DNA of 32,969 nucleotides, from the NCBI GenBank assembly GCA_964483175.1, contig CAZAAT010000021.1, forward strand, positions 1 to 32,969, read 5' to 3'. The position numbers and the translations under genes were made by a program. The notes under the pieces were generated by a model. That model was not told the DNA's origin. It did not search any database and saw only the letters and a list, made by a program, of their open reading frames with translations. Source of the stretch: JAAYHC01 sp964483175 (GTDB lineage: Bacteria; Bacillota; UBA5301). This document shows positions 1-7,638 of the stretch, in pieces. The first letter of the stretch is position 1, and the number at the start of each line of letters is the position of its first letter.

Positions 1-1240
1 GGGAGAGATATTTGGCCAGTGGGATTCTGATAAACCACAGGGCGATTAAGGTAAGTAGCATTGGTGGAATAGTATCTCCGGCACCGCGCAAAAAGCCGGT
101 AATCGAGAACATCGTAGCTAGAAGCACGTAGCTCAGCGAAATCATCCTCAGATATTGTGTGGCATGGGTCAATACTCGGGGGTCGGTGCTAAAAATACTA
201 GAGATGGGCCAGGCCAAGAACTGCATGGCGATGGCAACGGTTAAAGAGATCGAACCGCTTAAAATAATAGCCCAGCGCAGCGACTCTTTGGCCCGCTTTT
301 CTAAGCCTGCGCCCAAATTCTGTCCAACCACCGCGGAGACCGCCATGGCAATGGATTGCGCCGGCATAAAGAAAAATTGGTCCAGTCGTACACCAACACC
401 ATAGCCCGCAACGACCAACTCGCCGAAGCCATTGACAATACTGGTCATAACTAAGGCGCCCATGGAAACTACCGTCTGCTGCAGCCCGGCCGGCAAACCA
501 ATTTTCAGGGTCAGTCTGGTTAATTCTCGTTCCAACTTATAATCAGCCAGGTTTTTGCTGAGCAAACCATTGACCTTATAAACATGGCGCACCGCCATAA
601 CCGCCGAAACACCTTGCGCTATGACTGTTGCCAAGGCTGCTCCGGCAACACCCATTCTCGGAACCGGTCCTAAACCAAAAATAAAGATGGGATCTAAAAT
701 GATATTGAGTATCGTCGCCACAATTAAGAAATTTAAAGGGCTGCGAGAGTCACCTAGCCCCCGTAAAATCGCGCTTATCACATTGTAAATAAACATCAGC
801 GAAATACCGGTTGAAAAGACCTTCAAGTAGATGGTCGTTTCAGCCATGATCACTTCCGGGGTGTTAATCAGCCGGAGCATCCCCTCGCTGAAGAAATAAC
901 CGATAATTGAAATGATCACGCCGGAAACGGTCAATAGGGAAACCGAGTTTAAGACAACCTTGCGCACTTTGTCAAAGTCTCTGGCCCCGGCATATTGAGC
1001 GACCAAAACCGTTGAGCCCATACCGATACCCATGACCAGCGATACCAGAACAAATATAACCGGAAAGCCGACTGAGACCGCAGCTAACGACTCCGGACCC
1101 AAAAAACGCCCGACCCAAATGGTGTCGACCGTGTTATACAAAGCTTGAAATATATTGCCCAGGAGCATCGGGGTGGCGAAAGCCAGGAGGTGCTTCGGAA
1201 TATTACCCTTAGTAAAATCTTGTCTGCGCGAATTCTTCAT
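1..1240 (-). CDS. MATE-family multidrug/Na+ efflux protein, 5' part (3' end off window)
   Basis: The first ~413 codons of a polytopic membrane transporter are visible; the C-terminus lies beyond the left edge. The N-terminus reads MKNSRRQDFTKGNIPKHLL followed by a hydrophobic segment and LYNTVDTIWVGRFLG, the hallmark of MATE (NorM/DinF-type) exporters. Near the left edge, FLRGAGDT and PPMLLTLIALW match the second half of the family. MATE proteins export cationic drugs or metabolites in exchange for Na+ or H+ in the inner membrane; the substrate cannot be read from sequence. The gene starts 34 bases after the zur-like gene with no terminator visible between them, so it may be the last member of the zinc operon transcript. 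A GGAAGG sequence lies rather far (about 14 bases) from the ATG, suggesting modest translation initiation. Confidence 0.88.
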   Translation of the reverse strand, partial: MKNSRRQDFTKGNIPKHLLAFATPMLLGNIFQALYNTVDTIWVGRFLGPESLAAVSVGFPVIFVLVSLVMGIGMGSTVLVAQYAGARDFDKVRKVVLNSVSLLTVSGVIISIIGYFFSEGMLRLINTPEVIMAETTIYLKVFSTGISLMFIYNVISAILRGLGDSRSPLNFLIVATILNIILDPIFIFGLGPVPRMGVAGAALATVIAQGVSAVMAVRHVYKVNGLLSKNLADYKLERELTRLTLKIGLPAGLQQTVVSMGALVMTSIVNGFGELVVAGYGVGVRLDQFFFMPAQSIAMAVSAVVGQNLGAGLEKRAKESLRWAIILSGSISLTVAIAMQFLAWPISSIFSTDPRVLTHATQYLRMISLSYVLLATMFSITGFLRGAGDTIPPMLLTLIALWFIRIPLAKYLS

Positions 1241-1274
1241 TAAAAATTAATCAGCCTTCCATGGGGAAAATACC

Positions 1275-1730
1275 TTAGACAATTCGCCTCTTAGCAGCGG
1301 ATTCCTTCTGACAGAGCCTGCAAGTCCCAAAGACCTGAAGCTGATGACAATTTACCGTGAAGCCGGTCTCTTGCTCCAACCGCTCTTCTAACTCACTAAA
1401 GTTACAACCGTGAAACTTGATAATCTGTCCACAGTCCGAACAAATCAGATGATGGTGGTGATCCCCAGGCGCAACCGGCTCATACCGGTGGTAACCGTCG
1501 TGAAAGCAGATCTGGCGGACCAGGCCAACCTTAACCAATACTTCTAAATTGCGGTAGACCGAGGTTAGACCGATCTCCTTCTTCTCTCGGCACAACGAAT
1601 CAAAGACTTCCTGAGCAGTAGCATGCTCCCCACGACGATAAAACCATTCTAATAATAACCGCCGCGGTTTGGTCAATTTGTATCCGTGCTCTCTTAGCAC
1701 CTCTGTCGCCCGATTAATGCGCTGATCCAT
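1275..1730 (-). CDS. zur: Fur-family metalloregulator, probably Zur
   Basis: This 151-residue protein has the Fur-family plan. The N-terminal winged helix carries the recognition-helix signature GLTSVYRNLEVL at about residues 54-65. It is followed by a metal-sensing segment with H81 and a His run (HHHHLIC, about 91-97). Two CxxC pairs, C97/C100 and C137/C140, form the structural zinc site. The start codon lies three bases after the znuB stop, with AAAGAGGTG in the end of znuB as ribosome binding site, so it is translated from the znu operon. That linkage is why I call it Zur (zinc-loaded repressor of zinc uptake) rather than Fur or PerR; sequence alone does not prove metal choice. It probably represses its own operon through the palindrome at 4227-4257. 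Confidence 0.85.
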   Translation of the reverse strand: MDQRINRATEVLREHGYKLTKPRRLLLEWFYRRGEHATAQEVFDSLCREKKEIGLTSVYRNLEVLVKVGLVRQICFHDGYHRYEPVAPGDHHHHLICSDCGQIIKFHGCNFSELEERLEQETGFTVNCHQLQVFGTCRLCQKESAAKRRIV

Positions 1731-1732
1731 AG

Positions 1733-2575
1733 TTACACCTCTTTAACTTCGAGACCTCTTTTCCTCCGGACTGTGCGCCGCTGTGGGGCCAGTACGGAAC
1801 TGGCCGCAAAGAAGAGGATCAATATCAACACTATGCTAGCTCCAGTTGGGATGTCAAGGTAATACGAGACGACTAGTCCGAGAACAGCTGCGGATACGCC
1901 AAAACAGGCCGATAACAAGATCATCTTCCCCAGAGAGCTGCTCCACTGCCAGGCCGTTGAAGCGGGAATGACGATAAAAGCAATCACCAGTAGCTCCCCG
2001 GCCGCTTTGAGAGAAATCACAATGGCCAGAGAGACCAGGACTAATAACCCATCAAACAGGGCCTTGACCGGTAATCCGGCAGCCTCCGCCATCACCGGGT
2101 CAAAGGCCGTAAACTGAAATTCTTTGTAAAATAGCGCGATTGTAGCAAGTACCACCGCTCCTACTGCAATGCTAACCCAGAGATCAGTAGTGCTAACCGC
2201 TAATAGGTTTCCAAAGAGATAGCCCATTAAATCAGCGGTATAGCCCGGCATCAAACCGATAAACAGTACAGCCAATGCCAGAGCGGCCGAGAAGACGATC
2301 CCGATGGATGCATCCAGATTTAGCTGGCCCCTCCGTTTGGTCTGGCCGATCAGTAGGGCCATCAGTAAAGCGGTACCTGCCGCGCCAAGCAGCGGATTAA
2401 AGCCGAGCAACAATGCTAAAGCAACACCAGCAAAGGCACCATGGGCGATACCCGCGCTAACAAAGGAAAGACCTTGTAAGACGATGAAGACTCCCATCAC
2501 TGAACAGGTTAACCCGAGGACAATTGCGGAGATCAATGCGCGTTGCAAAAAAGCATACTGCCACAAATCAAGCAT
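1733..2575 (-). CDS. znuB: Zinc/manganese ABC transporter permease (ZnuB-type, ABC-3 family)
   Basis: This is a hydrophobic protein of about 280 residues with some eight membrane segments, the normal size and plan for ABC-3 family metal permeases. Family stretches visible include FIVLQGLSFVSAGIAHGAFAG near the N-terminus, the conserved AEAAGLPV cytoplasmic segment that contacts the ATPase, and the GELLVIAFIVIPASTA segment. It would form the inner-membrane channel for metal delivered by the ZnuA-like protein. A longer GTG start at 2584 exists, but AGGTG six bases before the ATG at 2575 favours the inner start. The gene overlaps the end of znuC by a few bases and is followed directly by zur, indicating translational coupling within one operon. 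Confidence 0.9.
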   Translation of the reverse strand: MLDLWQYAFLQRALISAIVLGLTCSVMGVFIVLQGLSFVSAGIAHGAFAGVALALLLGFNPLLGAAGTALLMALLIGQTKRRGQLNLDASIGIVFSAALALAVLFIGLMPGYTADLMGYLFGNLLAVSTTDLWVSIAVGAVVLATIALFYKEFQFTAFDPVMAEAAGLPVKALFDGLLVLVSLAIVISLKAAGELLVIAFIVIPASTAWQWSSSLGKMILLSACFGVSAAVLGLVVSYYLDIPTGASIVLILILFFAASSVLAPQRRTVRRKRGLEVKEV

Positions 2576-3338
2576 GGTAATCACCTACGATCACTCTTTT
2601 TTGCCCATCATGCTCCACAACCAGGATCTTAGCACCATACACTTGGGAGAGAAATTCAGGGTTTAAGACTTTATTCGGCATATCATAGGCCAGCATAGTG
2701 CCTTTCAAATAGCCAATTTTATCAGCTTTATCGACAATGAGATTCACGTCATGTGTTACCATTAATACAGTTAAACTACGCTCCTGGCAGAGCCGCGAGA
2801 TCAGTTCAACCAGATCATGCTGGGCTGAGACATCCAAAGCCGCTGTCGGCTCATCCAGCAACAGGAGCTTAGGCGAACCCATTAAAGCTCGGGCCAACAG
2901 AACTCTTTGCCGCTGCCCACCGCTGAGGAAACCGAACGGGCTAGAAAGATAGGTGCTCAACCCCACCTCCTCCAGGCACTTAGCGGCCTGCTGACGTTGG
3001 GCCGGCCCTGGCCGTCTGAGCAATCCTAGCTGACCATAGCTGCCCATCAGAACCACATCAAAAGCTGTAACCGGAAACTTTGGATCTACCTGGCTGATCT
3101 GGGGTAAATAGCCGATCTGATGTCGGGCTCGTGGGACCTCTCTGTTGGCATAACCCAGGACTTGTACATCCCCGCGGGTCGGCCGGATGAGGCCCAGAAT
3201 CGTCTTGAGCAAAGTGCTTTTCCCGGACCCGTTCGGGCCGACGAGTACAACAAACTCGCCCGGAGCAACCGCAAAGCTGACTTCAGAGAGCACTAATTGC
3301 CGCCCATAACCAACCCAGACCCTGTCAAAACTGATCAT
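2568..3338 (-). CDS. znuC: Zinc ABC transporter ATP-binding protein
   Basis: A 256-residue ABC ATPase with every core motif: Walker A GPNGSGKST (about 34-42), Q-loop region YLPQ, signature LSGGQRQR, Walker B LLLLDEPTAALD and switch histidine in VMVTHD. It powers the ZnuB channel from the cytoplasmic face. The ATG overlaps the znuA stop in an ATGA junction, the usual sign of coupled translation. The length and the extra C-terminal tail (YGAKILVVEHDGQ) are typical of the Znu/Mnt/Adc subgroup. Sequence cannot separate zinc from manganese; the neighbouring Fur-type regulator and gene order favour zinc. Confidence 0.92.
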   Translation of the reverse strand: MISFDRVWVGYGRQLVLSEVSFAVAPGEFVVLVGPNGSGKSTLLKTILGLIRPTRGDVQVLGYANREVPRARHQIGYLPQISQVDPKFPVTAFDVVLMGSYGQLGLLRRPGPAQRQQAAKCLEEVGLSTYLSSPFGFLSGGQRQRVLLARALMGSPKLLLLDEPTAALDVSAQHDLVELISRLCQERSLTVLMVTHDVNLIVDKADKIGYLKGTMLAYDMPNKVLNPEFLSQVYGAKILVVEHDGQKRVIVGDYHA

Positions 3339-4201
3339 CTGGCGAATACTCCCGTGACAGCAGAGGTTAACATCTCTAGATTGCGCTGGATAAATGATAG
3401 ATAATCCTCATTTGGAGCCGGGGTTGGACTTAACAGAACCAGTGGCAAACCGGTTTCTTGGGCTAAAATCGCCCCAAACCCGTGGTCAAACCCTTGCTCG
3501 GAGATAACAGCCACCGCTTTGTCTGTCTTGGCCTGGCTGATCAACTGGGCGACCTTTTTGGCCGATGGTTGATCGCCATGGCCCTCCTCAAGCGGGCCGA
3601 TTTCCCGCAGGTTAAAGTCGGCTAATAGATAGCTATAGGTCGGTACTGCTGTCACCACACTAACAGCCTGCTGTGGCATCATCCGGCGATACCGGGCGAA
3701 AATCCCCTCGGCTCGAGCTAGAAAAGATTTGGCTTGGATAGCAAAATAATCTGCTCCCGAAGGCATCATCTCGGCTAGTGTTTTTGTGAGTTTCTCGATC
3801 ATTGCGATCAGATGAGGCTCGTCCAGCCAGATATGTGGGTCATGATCGGATTCGGTCCCTAGAGAAATCGCCCGTAGTTTATCCCGGTCGGAGCTCTTAA
3901 GCAACTGCTCGCTCCAGGGCTCCAAATCTAATCCGACCTGGACAAACAGGTCTGCATCCTGCAGCAACATTAGGTGTCTAATCGTTGGTTCGAAGCTGTG
4001 CGGACTCCCTAACCCGGGGACCAGATGCGTGACGGTGACATAGGAACCCCCGATCTCTTGGGTCAAGTCGGCCAAGAAAGCCAGAGTGGTTACTACAGAA
4101 ATGGTATTGGTGGTTGCGGCGGAGATTGGAACTGCGAGTAATGGCGTTAGAACCAAACAGCTTAAAGCCAGCATCAACAAGAAACGTTTGTTTAACGACA
4201 T
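3335..4201 (-). CDS. znuA: Metal-binding periplasmic protein, ZnuA-like, with incomplete ligand set
   Basis: A 288-residue cluster A-I (ZnuA/TroA-type) solute-binding protein. A signal peptide (about residues 1-29, ending AVPISAA) is followed by no lipobox cysteine, so it should be free in the periplasm, unlike the lipoproteins of monoderm Firmicutes. Two expected metal ligands are present: H68 in GSPHSFEP and H123 in DPHIWLD. The third histidine, normally in an HDAF/Y-type motif, appears to be replaced: the matching region reads VVTAVPTYSYL. The late Asp is also absent (LSPTP where LDP is usual). A HGD segment at about 208-210 could compensate. It is the first gene of the operon, has GGAG upstream of its ATG, and is preceded by a strong promoter with a palindrome. 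The metal-protein role is fairly secure; zinc as its metal is inference. Confidence 0.85.
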   Translation of the reverse strand: MSLNKRFLLMLALSCLVLTPLLAVPISAATTNTISVVTTLAFLADLTQEIGGSYVTVTHLVPGLGSPHSFEPTIRHLMLLQDADLFVQVGLDLEPWSEQLLKSSDRDKLRAISLGTESDHDPHIWLDEPHLIAMIEKLTKTLAEMMPSGADYFAIQAKSFLARAEGIFARYRRMMPQQAVSVVTAVPTYSYLLADFNLREIGPLEEGHGDQPSAKKVAQLISQAKTDKAVAVISEQGFDHGFGAILAQETGLPLVLLSPTPAPNEDYLSFIQRNLEMLTSAVTGVFAR

Positions 4202-4226
4202 ACCGCTCGTCTCCGTTTTCTGATTT

Positions 4227-4257
4227 GGTCTAACTGAAAACGAGTTTCAGTTAGACC
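4227..4257. promoter_or_regulatory. Perfect 13-bp-arm inverted repeat, candidate Zur operator
   Basis: The arms GGTCTAACTGAAA and TTTCAGTTAGACC are exact reverse complements around a 5-base spacer (ACGAG). The palindrome begins nine bases downstream of the -10 box of the znu promoter, covering the transcription start. The centre, TGAAAACGAGTTTCA, fits the 7-1-7 symmetry of Fur-family sites with one mismatch. In the minus-strand transcript no T-run follows it, so it is not a good terminator for tonB. The family of the bound regulator is inferred from the operon it controls. Confidence 0.65.
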
Positions 4258-4265
4258 GTGTTATT

Positions 4266-4294
4266 ATTATACAATGCATCCTTAATTATTCCAA
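4266..4294 (-). promoter_or_regulatory. Sigma-A/70-type promoter of the znu operon
   Basis: On the minus strand, TTGGAA (-35, at 4289-4294) is separated by exactly 17 bases from TATAAT (-10, at 4266-4271), a perfect -10 box. The -35 box overlaps the last codons of tonB, so the znu operon has its own promoter just inside the end of the upstream gene. The start site is predicted near 4259, next to the palindrome. Confidence 0.7.
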
Positions 4295-5416
4295 GGTAAA
4301 CCTGACAATAACCGGTATTTCCCCCTCTACTGGCTTTTCGCCGAGCATGGCAGGGGCAAACGACCAACTGCGCACCGCTTCAACTGCGGCTTCATCTAAA
4401 ATAGGATAGCCGCTCGTCGTGTCTACCTGGATCTGACCAACCAACCCATCGGCCAAGACCTGCACTGTCAAAGCAACTTCCCCACTCCAACCCCGTCTAC
4501 GCGCGCGAATTGGGTAGACCGGCTCAGTTTGGGTTAACACTTGCGGGGGTAGGGGTATGCTCTGTAGTACTTCTTCACCTGCGGGTTCAATCTCGGCTTC
4601 GTCCTCGGCCACCGCTGTTAAGCCGCTGGGAGGGTTGGGGTCAGCCGCTGCAGCGTTCGGCGATCCAACAGGGGGTGTGGGTTGCTCCATGGGCATGTCG
4701 ATCACCATTTGTTCTTTTACCATCACCGGTTCTGTGACCGGCACCGGGAGGTGAAATTCGTCAGGCTGTGCCGGTAGTTCCCGCTCATCAGCAATAACCT
4801 CAGCCGGCTCAACCGAAAACGAGCTTGGCAGCTCAATTTCTTCCTGAATGATCTCCTCTGGTGGTTCTGGAAGGATCTCCGCCTCTGTTAACACGGGAGG
4901 TGAGACTGATTCGCTAATCCGTTCAGGCTCCGAATCTTCTACAAGCTGTTCAATGGTAGTAGTCACTGACTCCTCTACCCCAACCGGCTGCTCGGGAGGT
5001 GGCTCAACCTCGGGCTCGACCGCGGGAGGAGTAGGTGGTTCAGTGATATTCACCTGATTAACAGGTGGGTCGGGTGTAACGGGCTCGTCAATAGTGTCCG
5101 GCTCGCTAATAGTAGACTCTGGATCCAGCGGCGGTTTCCGCTCTAATGGCGCAGGCGTTGCTGCCGGTTTGCTCTCCTGGATCGGCTCTGGTAGGGTAAG
5201 CTCAACCGGAGGTGGCTCCGGTAGAATTGGAGCCACCTCATATAGCTGAACCACCATCATGTTCAGCGGTTCTATCGGCTGCGGCACGGACACCGGCACT
5301 ATCAAGAGCGCCAAATGTAGGCCGAACGATAGTGCCAACCAAATCCAGGCCGGTCTAGAATGAGCAGGTGATTCCTGCTTTAAATTGGCGTCCGGGCATT
5401 GGATAGTCTTTAACAA
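4286..5416 (-). CDS. tonB: TonB energy-transducing protein
   Basis: About 376 residues with the full TonB plan. There is one N-terminal membrane helix (WIWLALSFGLHLALLIVPV) containing the S-x3-H pair (SFGLH) that TonB uses to couple to ExbB/ExbD. A very long Pro/Glu-rich periplasmic linker follows, then a classical TonB C-terminal domain (YPIRARRRGWSG, LTVQVLADG, LDEAAVEAVRSWSFAPA). It would pass proton-motive energy to the outer-membrane receptor encoded just upstream. The longest frame opens at TTG 5434 or ATG 5431, without a ribosome binding site; AGGAG seven bases before a TTG at 5416 marks the likelier start. Either way it overlaps the end of the receptor gene out of frame, so the two are co-translated. 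No exbB or exbD is present in the window. Confidence 0.88.
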   Translation of the reverse strand: MLKTIQCPDANLKQESPAHSRPAWIWLALSFGLHLALLIVPVSVPQPIEPLNMMVVQLYEVAPILPEPPPVELTLPEPIQESKPAATPAPLERKPPLDPESTISEPDTIDEPVTPDPPVNQVNITEPPTPPAVEPEVEPPPEQPVGVEESVTTTIEQLVEDSEPERISESVSPPVLTEAEILPEPPEEIIQEEIELPSSFSVEPAEVIADERELPAQPDEFHLPVPVTEPVMVKEQMVIDMPMEQPTPPVGSPNAAAADPNPPSGLTAVAEDEAEIEPAGEEVLQSIPLPPQVLTQTEPVYPIRARRRGWSGEVALTVQVLADGLVGQIQVDTTSGYPILDEAAVEAVRSWSFAPAMLGEKPVEGEIPVIVRFTLE

Positions 5417-7136
5417 GCTGATACTCCTCATCAAAGAGATTGCTTACAGTTGCATGCAGCTTTACCCCTGGCTTAAGCTGATAATTTGCCCCAAGGTCGA
5501 CAGTAGTATAAGCTGCTAATCCGTTATTCCTCTTCCCGGCTCCGGCCAGCTTCATCGTTCCGGTTAGCTCGGGAGAAGGCCGGTACAGGAGTGACAACCC
5601 ATATTCGAGCGGAACCAGGGAACTAACTTCCTTGTCATAACCGGTCGCAGATAGTATGGTGGCATACGCCTTAGCCGTAAGATCAGAGCGGATTTGCTGT
5701 GATGCCGATAGTTCAGCGCCAATGACCTCTACCTCAGCAATATTTTGCGGTTGATATAATCCTGAAGAATTCTCGGCCCAGTCGATAAAGTCATCGACCT
5801 TGCGATAGAATCCACTTATCCCCCATTGACTACCCGCCCGTGACTCGTTAAGATATTGTGCCTCAATGCTCCAACCCCTCTCCGGTCGCAAATCAGGGTT
5901 CCCTTCCGTCCAGGCATCCTTTTGCCAAAACAGATCACTAGCTGTGGGCGCTTTGAAAGCTGTGCCAACATTGAGTTTAACCAGACCCCCTAGTGCATTT
6001 TTGACCAGGCCAACTCGGGGTGAAAAATGAGCTCCGAACTGTGAGTGGTAATCAACCCTGCCAACAGCCAGCGCTTCCCAACCTACACCTAAAGGTGCCT
6101 TTACTTCCGCAGTCAGGCCATAATTTGAGATCTGTTGAACCGAGTCAATATTTGTACTGTTGACCTCATCGAATCGTCCATCAGTAGCTACACTCAACGT
6201 TGTATCATTCATCACCCAGGAGCGGACCAGGTTGTATCCGATCGCATTTGTTCGGTGTTTGCTACTTACAAAGATATCCTGGTAATCCATCTGCTCGGCA
6301 TCCCGCCATAATGCTGCTTCGGTTAGACTTCCATCATCATCTTCACGCAGATATCTACCCTGAAGACGAAGCCTGCTACTCTGCTTATCAGCTTCTGAAA
6401 ACCCACCCATCGAGGGAATCTCAGACTGGTTGTCTATAGCCAGCGCACTGATATTAACACTTGAGAACAGATCAAGGTCCTTGGTTACCGAGGCATAAAG
6501 ATCACCCGAGGTATAGGCCGAATGTTCCAGGTAGCCATCCCCTAAACGGTAGCCTAAATTTAGAGCGTAATACGTATCCGGAGCCAACTCGCCTTGGCTA
6601 GTCAGGACCGATTTTTGTTGACCCCAACTGCCCATCTCGACACTAAGGCTACTTCCGGTTTCAAAGCCCTTTTTAGTAATGATATTAATTACCCCACCGA
6701 TAGCCGATGTTCCATAAAGTGATGAGCTGCTTCCCTTTTGAACTTCAATCCGTTCAACAGCTTCTAACGGTAGCAAGCTAAGATCATAGGTGCCATCCTG
6801 CGTGCGGTTTAGTGTTACCCCATCAACCAATACAAGTACTTGTGACGAATTGCTACCCCAAATCGAAACGGTATTTACCCCACCGGGAAATGGCAAATTC
6901 TGATGTAACTCGACCCCGGGAACCTCGTTCAACAGATCCCCAACGCTCACCGGATCATCCACAGGTTCAACCTCAATCACCTCAACTAGTGATGGGGTCG
7001 CACTGATTTCACTCGGCAGCATCGTACCGGTTACTACGATCACAATCGGGTCCGATCCGGCCGCAACCACGGCAACACTTAAACTTAATAAAAAAAGAAC
7101 AAGTAAACACAATTTACTATATATACTGGGCATCAT
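5355..7136 (-). CDS. btuB: TonB-dependent outer-membrane receptor, BtuB-like (cobalamin)
   Basis: About 593 residues, close to the length of E. coli BtuB. A signal peptide (IYSKLCLLVLFLLSLSVAVVAA) is followed by a TonB-box-like DPIVIVVTG. The plug domain shows LLNEVPGV, VLVLVDGV and the signature ERIEVQKGSSSSLYGTSAIG. A 22-strand-type beta barrel then ends in NLFDEEYQ and a final phenylalanine, the outer-membrane insertion signal. The frame opens at GTG 7169, but AGAGG lies just before twin ATG codons at 7136 and 7133, and the GTG would sit next to the terminator hairpin; the inner start is therefore chosen. Cobalamin is inferred from the riboswitch upstream and from similarity to BtuB. No btuCDF genes are near. 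Confidence 0.88.
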   Translation of the reverse strand: MMPSIYSKLCLLVLFLLSLSVAVVAAGSDPIVIVVTGTMLPSEISATPSLVEVIEVEPVDDPVSVGDLLNEVPGVELHQNLPFPGGVNTVSIWGSNSSQVLVLVDGVTLNRTQDGTYDLSLLPLEAVERIEVQKGSSSSLYGTSAIGGVINIITKKGFETGSSLSVEMGSWGQQKSVLTSQGELAPDTYYALNLGYRLGDGYLEHSAYTSGDLYASVTKDLDLFSSVNISALAIDNQSEIPSMGGFSEADKQSSRLRLQGRYLREDDDGSLTEAALWRDAEQMDYQDIFVSSKHRTNAIGYNLVRSWVMNDTTLSVATDGRFDEVNSTNIDSVQQISNYGLTAEVKAPLGVGWEALAVGRVDYHSQFGAHFSPRVGLVKNALGGLVKLNVGTAFKAPTASDLFWQKDAWTEGNPDLRPERGWSIEAQYLNESRAGSQWGISGFYRKVDDFIDWAENSSGLYQPQNIAEVEVIGAELSASQQIRSDLTAKAYATILSATGYDKEVSSLVPLEYGLSLLYRPSPELTGTMKLAGAGKRNNGLAAYTTVDLGANYQLKPGVKLHATVSNLFDEEYQLVKDYPMPGRQFKAGITCSF

Positions 7137-7178
7137 CTCATCCTCTTTTCCAAAAATTAAATTCGGCACAATAATAAA

Positions 7179-7199
7179 CCCCTAGCGAAAAGCTAAGGG
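7179..7199 (-). terminator. Riboswitch-controlled intrinsic terminator before btuB
   Basis: In the minus-strand transcript, CCCTTAGC and GCTAGGGG pair over 8 bp (one G-U) around a UUUUC loop and are followed by UUUAUUAUU. It sits between the cobalamin aptamer and the btuB start, so B12-dependent transcription termination is the likely control. Confidence 0.65.
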
Positions 7200-7265
7200 T
7201 CAGTATAAGCAAAGTTATCCAAATCCGTCGCCCCCTTTTTCACCGAAAGTAGCGTAACGTCGCGC

Positions 7266-7417
7266 ATAGGCAGGTTTCCTGGCTCCGGCAAAAAACGCTC
7301 ACAGCCTTCCCAGGGATAACCCCAGTGACTGCAAGCCAAATCAAGCCGTTACAGTGGCGGGAACCGCTCGGGATTTGCACCCGATTCCCTTTTAACCCAG
7401 AGGGCACCTAACACGGT
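7266..7417 (-). ncRNA. Cobalamin riboswitch aptamer
   Basis: Read on the minus strand, the segment has the characteristic elements in order: TTAGGTGCCC, then AAAAGGGAATCGGGTGC, then the B12 box GCCACTGT (7351-7358), and finally GAGCCAGGAAACCTGCC near the 3' end (about 7269-7285). These are the standard conserved blocks of the adenosylcobalamin-type aptamer. It lies about 130 bases upstream of the btuB start and presumably represses btuB-tonB when cobalamin is abundant. Exact ends are approximate. Confidence 0.93.
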
Positions 7418-7638
7418 TTATTAAGTTATCGTTTACTTGATTTCCCAGAGAAGCGGAAAACTCCTTCTCTCATCAACCAAATTTGGGCAGCAATTTTTCC
7501 TGGAGCCACCAGAGCCACAACCGTCCTGGCCAACTTCCCGTGTATGATACAATTAACTCAAATCTTGGTTTCACAATGGCCAAATAGCAATAGAATATAG
7601 TCAGGCCTGTACAGCTTGGCCGAAAGGAGCCACTATTC
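7418..7638. other. Divergent intergenic region between the riboswitch and the 7639 gene
   Basis: About 220 bases with no gene. It must hold the minus-strand promoter for the riboswitch-btuB-tonB transcript, but I see no convincing -35/-10 pair. An inverted repeat with 7-bp arms (AGAGAAG/CTTCTCT, 7447-7470) lies just upstream of the aptamer; whether it is an operator or chance is open. The plus-strand promoter candidate is listed separately. Confidence 0.5.
7545..7553 (+). promoter_or_regulatory. Candidate extended -10 promoter for the SHOCT-like gene
   Basis: TGATACAAT matches an extended -10 (TGN plus TACAAT). No good -35 hexamer is present at the usual distance. It would give a leader of about 80 bases before the ATG at 7639. 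A second possible -10 (TAGAAT near 7590) is weaker. Confidence 0.3.
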
